Source of the DNA: Campylobacteraceae bacterium
GTDB lineage: Bacteria > Campylobacterota > Campylobacteria > Campylobacterales > Sulfurovaceae
DNA: 6,895 nucleotides
Assembly (NCBI GenBank): GCA_027063105.1
Contig: JAMOSL010000144.1
Location: forward strand, 1-6,895
Direction of reading: 5' to 3'
A program made the position numbers and the translations under genes. A model generated the notes under the pieces. That model was not told the DNA's origin and did not search any database. It worked only from the letters and a program-made list of their open reading frames with translations. Below, one piece after another: positions 6,641-6,895 of this stretch; the stretch's first letter is position 1, and each line of letters starts with the position of its first letter.

Positions 6641-6697
6641 TTATTTACTAAATAACCAACTAGTAATTTTTCCAGTTTTTACTCTTACTTTAAACAT
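6641..6697 (-). CDS. Possible 18-residue leader peptide upstream of the operon
   Basis: ATG at 6697-6695 opens a frame to TAA at 6643-6641, encoding MFKVRVKTGKITSWLFSK, a basic peptide with alternating hydrophobic residues. GGGAAAGAG lies directly before the ATG, closer than an ideal Shine-Dalgarno. It begins just downstream of the -10-like boxes and ends 73 bp before gene A. It could be a regulatory uORF, a remnant of a small gene, or chance. No family is recognised. Confidence 0.25.
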   Translation of the reverse strand: MFKVRVKTGKITSWLFSK

Positions 6698-6708
6698 CTC
6701 TTTCCCAT

Positions 6709-6719
6709 ACTATACTATA
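6709..6719 (-). promoter_or_regulatory. Possible sigma-70 promoter (-10 region) of the operon
   Basis: On the minus strand two overlapping TATAGT boxes (6714-6719 and 6709-6714) follow a T-run. Campylobacterota sigma-70 promoters rely on the -10 box and upstream T-rich sequence with little -35 conservation, and no good -35 is visible here. It would give a leader of roughly 135 nt. Other AT-rich -10-like words closer to the gene make this tentative. Confidence 0.3.
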
Positions 6720-6832
6720 AAAATAGTCACTATATACTTATACGAATGAAATTGCATTTTTTTAGAAATTTTTAGAAAAAAAGTGAAAAATACTAATTTT
6801 TTTTAGTTTTTGGGATTTTTGAAGGTTTTTAG

Positions 6833-6852
6833 TAATATTTTAAGAAATATTA
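6833..6852. repeat. 8-bp inverted repeat in the upstream region
   Basis: TAATATTT (6833-6840), a TAAG loop, and AAATATTA (6845-6852) pair perfectly. It includes the stop codon of the 9-codon ORF. An operator or weak terminator is possible; pure A/T arms make chance plausible. Confidence 0.3.
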
Positions 6853-6869
6853 TAAAATTTAATTTGCAT
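6840..6869 (-). CDS. 9-codon ORF with strong ribosome binding site (truncated gene start or leader peptide)
   Basis: ATG at 6869-6867 is preceded by TAGGAG about 7 nt upstream, better than most sites in the window, yet the frame MQIKFYNIS ends at TAA 6842-6840. Past the stop the same frame continues open for 25 codons, so a nonsense mutation or truncation of an older gene is possible. A leader peptide is the alternative. Confidence 0.3.
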   Translation of the reverse strand: MQIKFYNIS

Positions 6870-6895
6870 AATTAACTCCTATAATTGAATATTCA

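Larger units (their letters stand above)
6568..6895 (-). other. AT-rich leader and upstream region of the GTPase operon
   Basis: No gene of ordinary size is present on either strand. Reading toward the operon it holds a 9-codon ORF with a good ribosome binding site (6840-6869), an 8-bp inverted repeat (6833-6852), homopolymer-rich sequence including a tandem TTTTTAGAAA pair (6759-6778), -10-like boxes near 6709-6719, an 18-codon ORF (6641-6697), and the AAGGAT site of gene A at 6573-6578. Its length and content fit a regulated 5' region or the remains of a lost gene. Confidence 0.6.

Noticed and set aside
6785..6812. Terminator for an upstream minus-strand gene (AAAACTAA...TTAGT followed by T-run)
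   Set aside because: The stem is only about five pairs plus a bulged extension in A/T homopolymers; too weak to call.

Overview
The window is strongly AT-rich and is dominated by one minus-strand operon, 6567 to 529, read right to left. It encodes three different large GTPases of the bacterial dynamin-like (Dynamin_N) type. Codon choice (TTA, ATA, AAA, AAT dominate), Shine-Dalgarno sequences such as AAGGAT, GGAGAA and AAAGAGA, and protein style suggest an AT-rich Campylobacterota member, perhaps of the Arcobacter group. This is inference: no rRNA or housekeeping gene is present to prove it, and Fusobacteria or AT-rich Firmicutes are not excluded.

Layout from the operon start. About 330 bp of AT-rich leader (6568-6895) holds a possible promoter, an 18-codon leader ORF, and a 9-codon ORF behind a good ribosome binding site. 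Gene A (4381-6567, 728 aa) is a GTPase with helical flanks and a C-terminal TPR array built from a 363-bp tandem duplication. Gene B (2204-4384, 726 aa) overlaps A by 4 bp (ATGA). It is a long GTPase with coiled-coil stalk helices and an aromatic tip segment. Gene C (529-2202, 557 aa) starts 1 nt after the stop of B. It is a shorter GTPase with a roughly 50-residue hydrophobic segment that fits a membrane-inserting paddle. The tight coupling says the three are made together and probably assemble together. Inferred division of labour: C anchors in membrane, B partners it, and A senses or recruits through its TPRs.

Multigene dynamin-like sets are known: the paired Campylobacter jejuni DLPs that tether membranes, E. 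coli LeoABC, and the LeoA/LeoBC-type Eleos anti-phage system. A three-GTPase operon with a TPR-tailed member is a good candidate for a defence or membrane-remodelling system. No experiment or search backs that here.

Downstream (1-528) is a gene graveyard. A perfect 11-bp stem-loop (455-483) may terminate the operon. It is followed by a crippled type II toxin-antitoxin pair on the minus strand: an antitoxin start at 417 cut short after about 22 credible residues, and a RelE/ParE-like toxin start at 291 losing homology after about 11 residues. On the plus strand lie a start-less coding remnant (93-254) and the last 21 codons of an unidentified gene (1-66). This debris is typical of a variable accessory locus.
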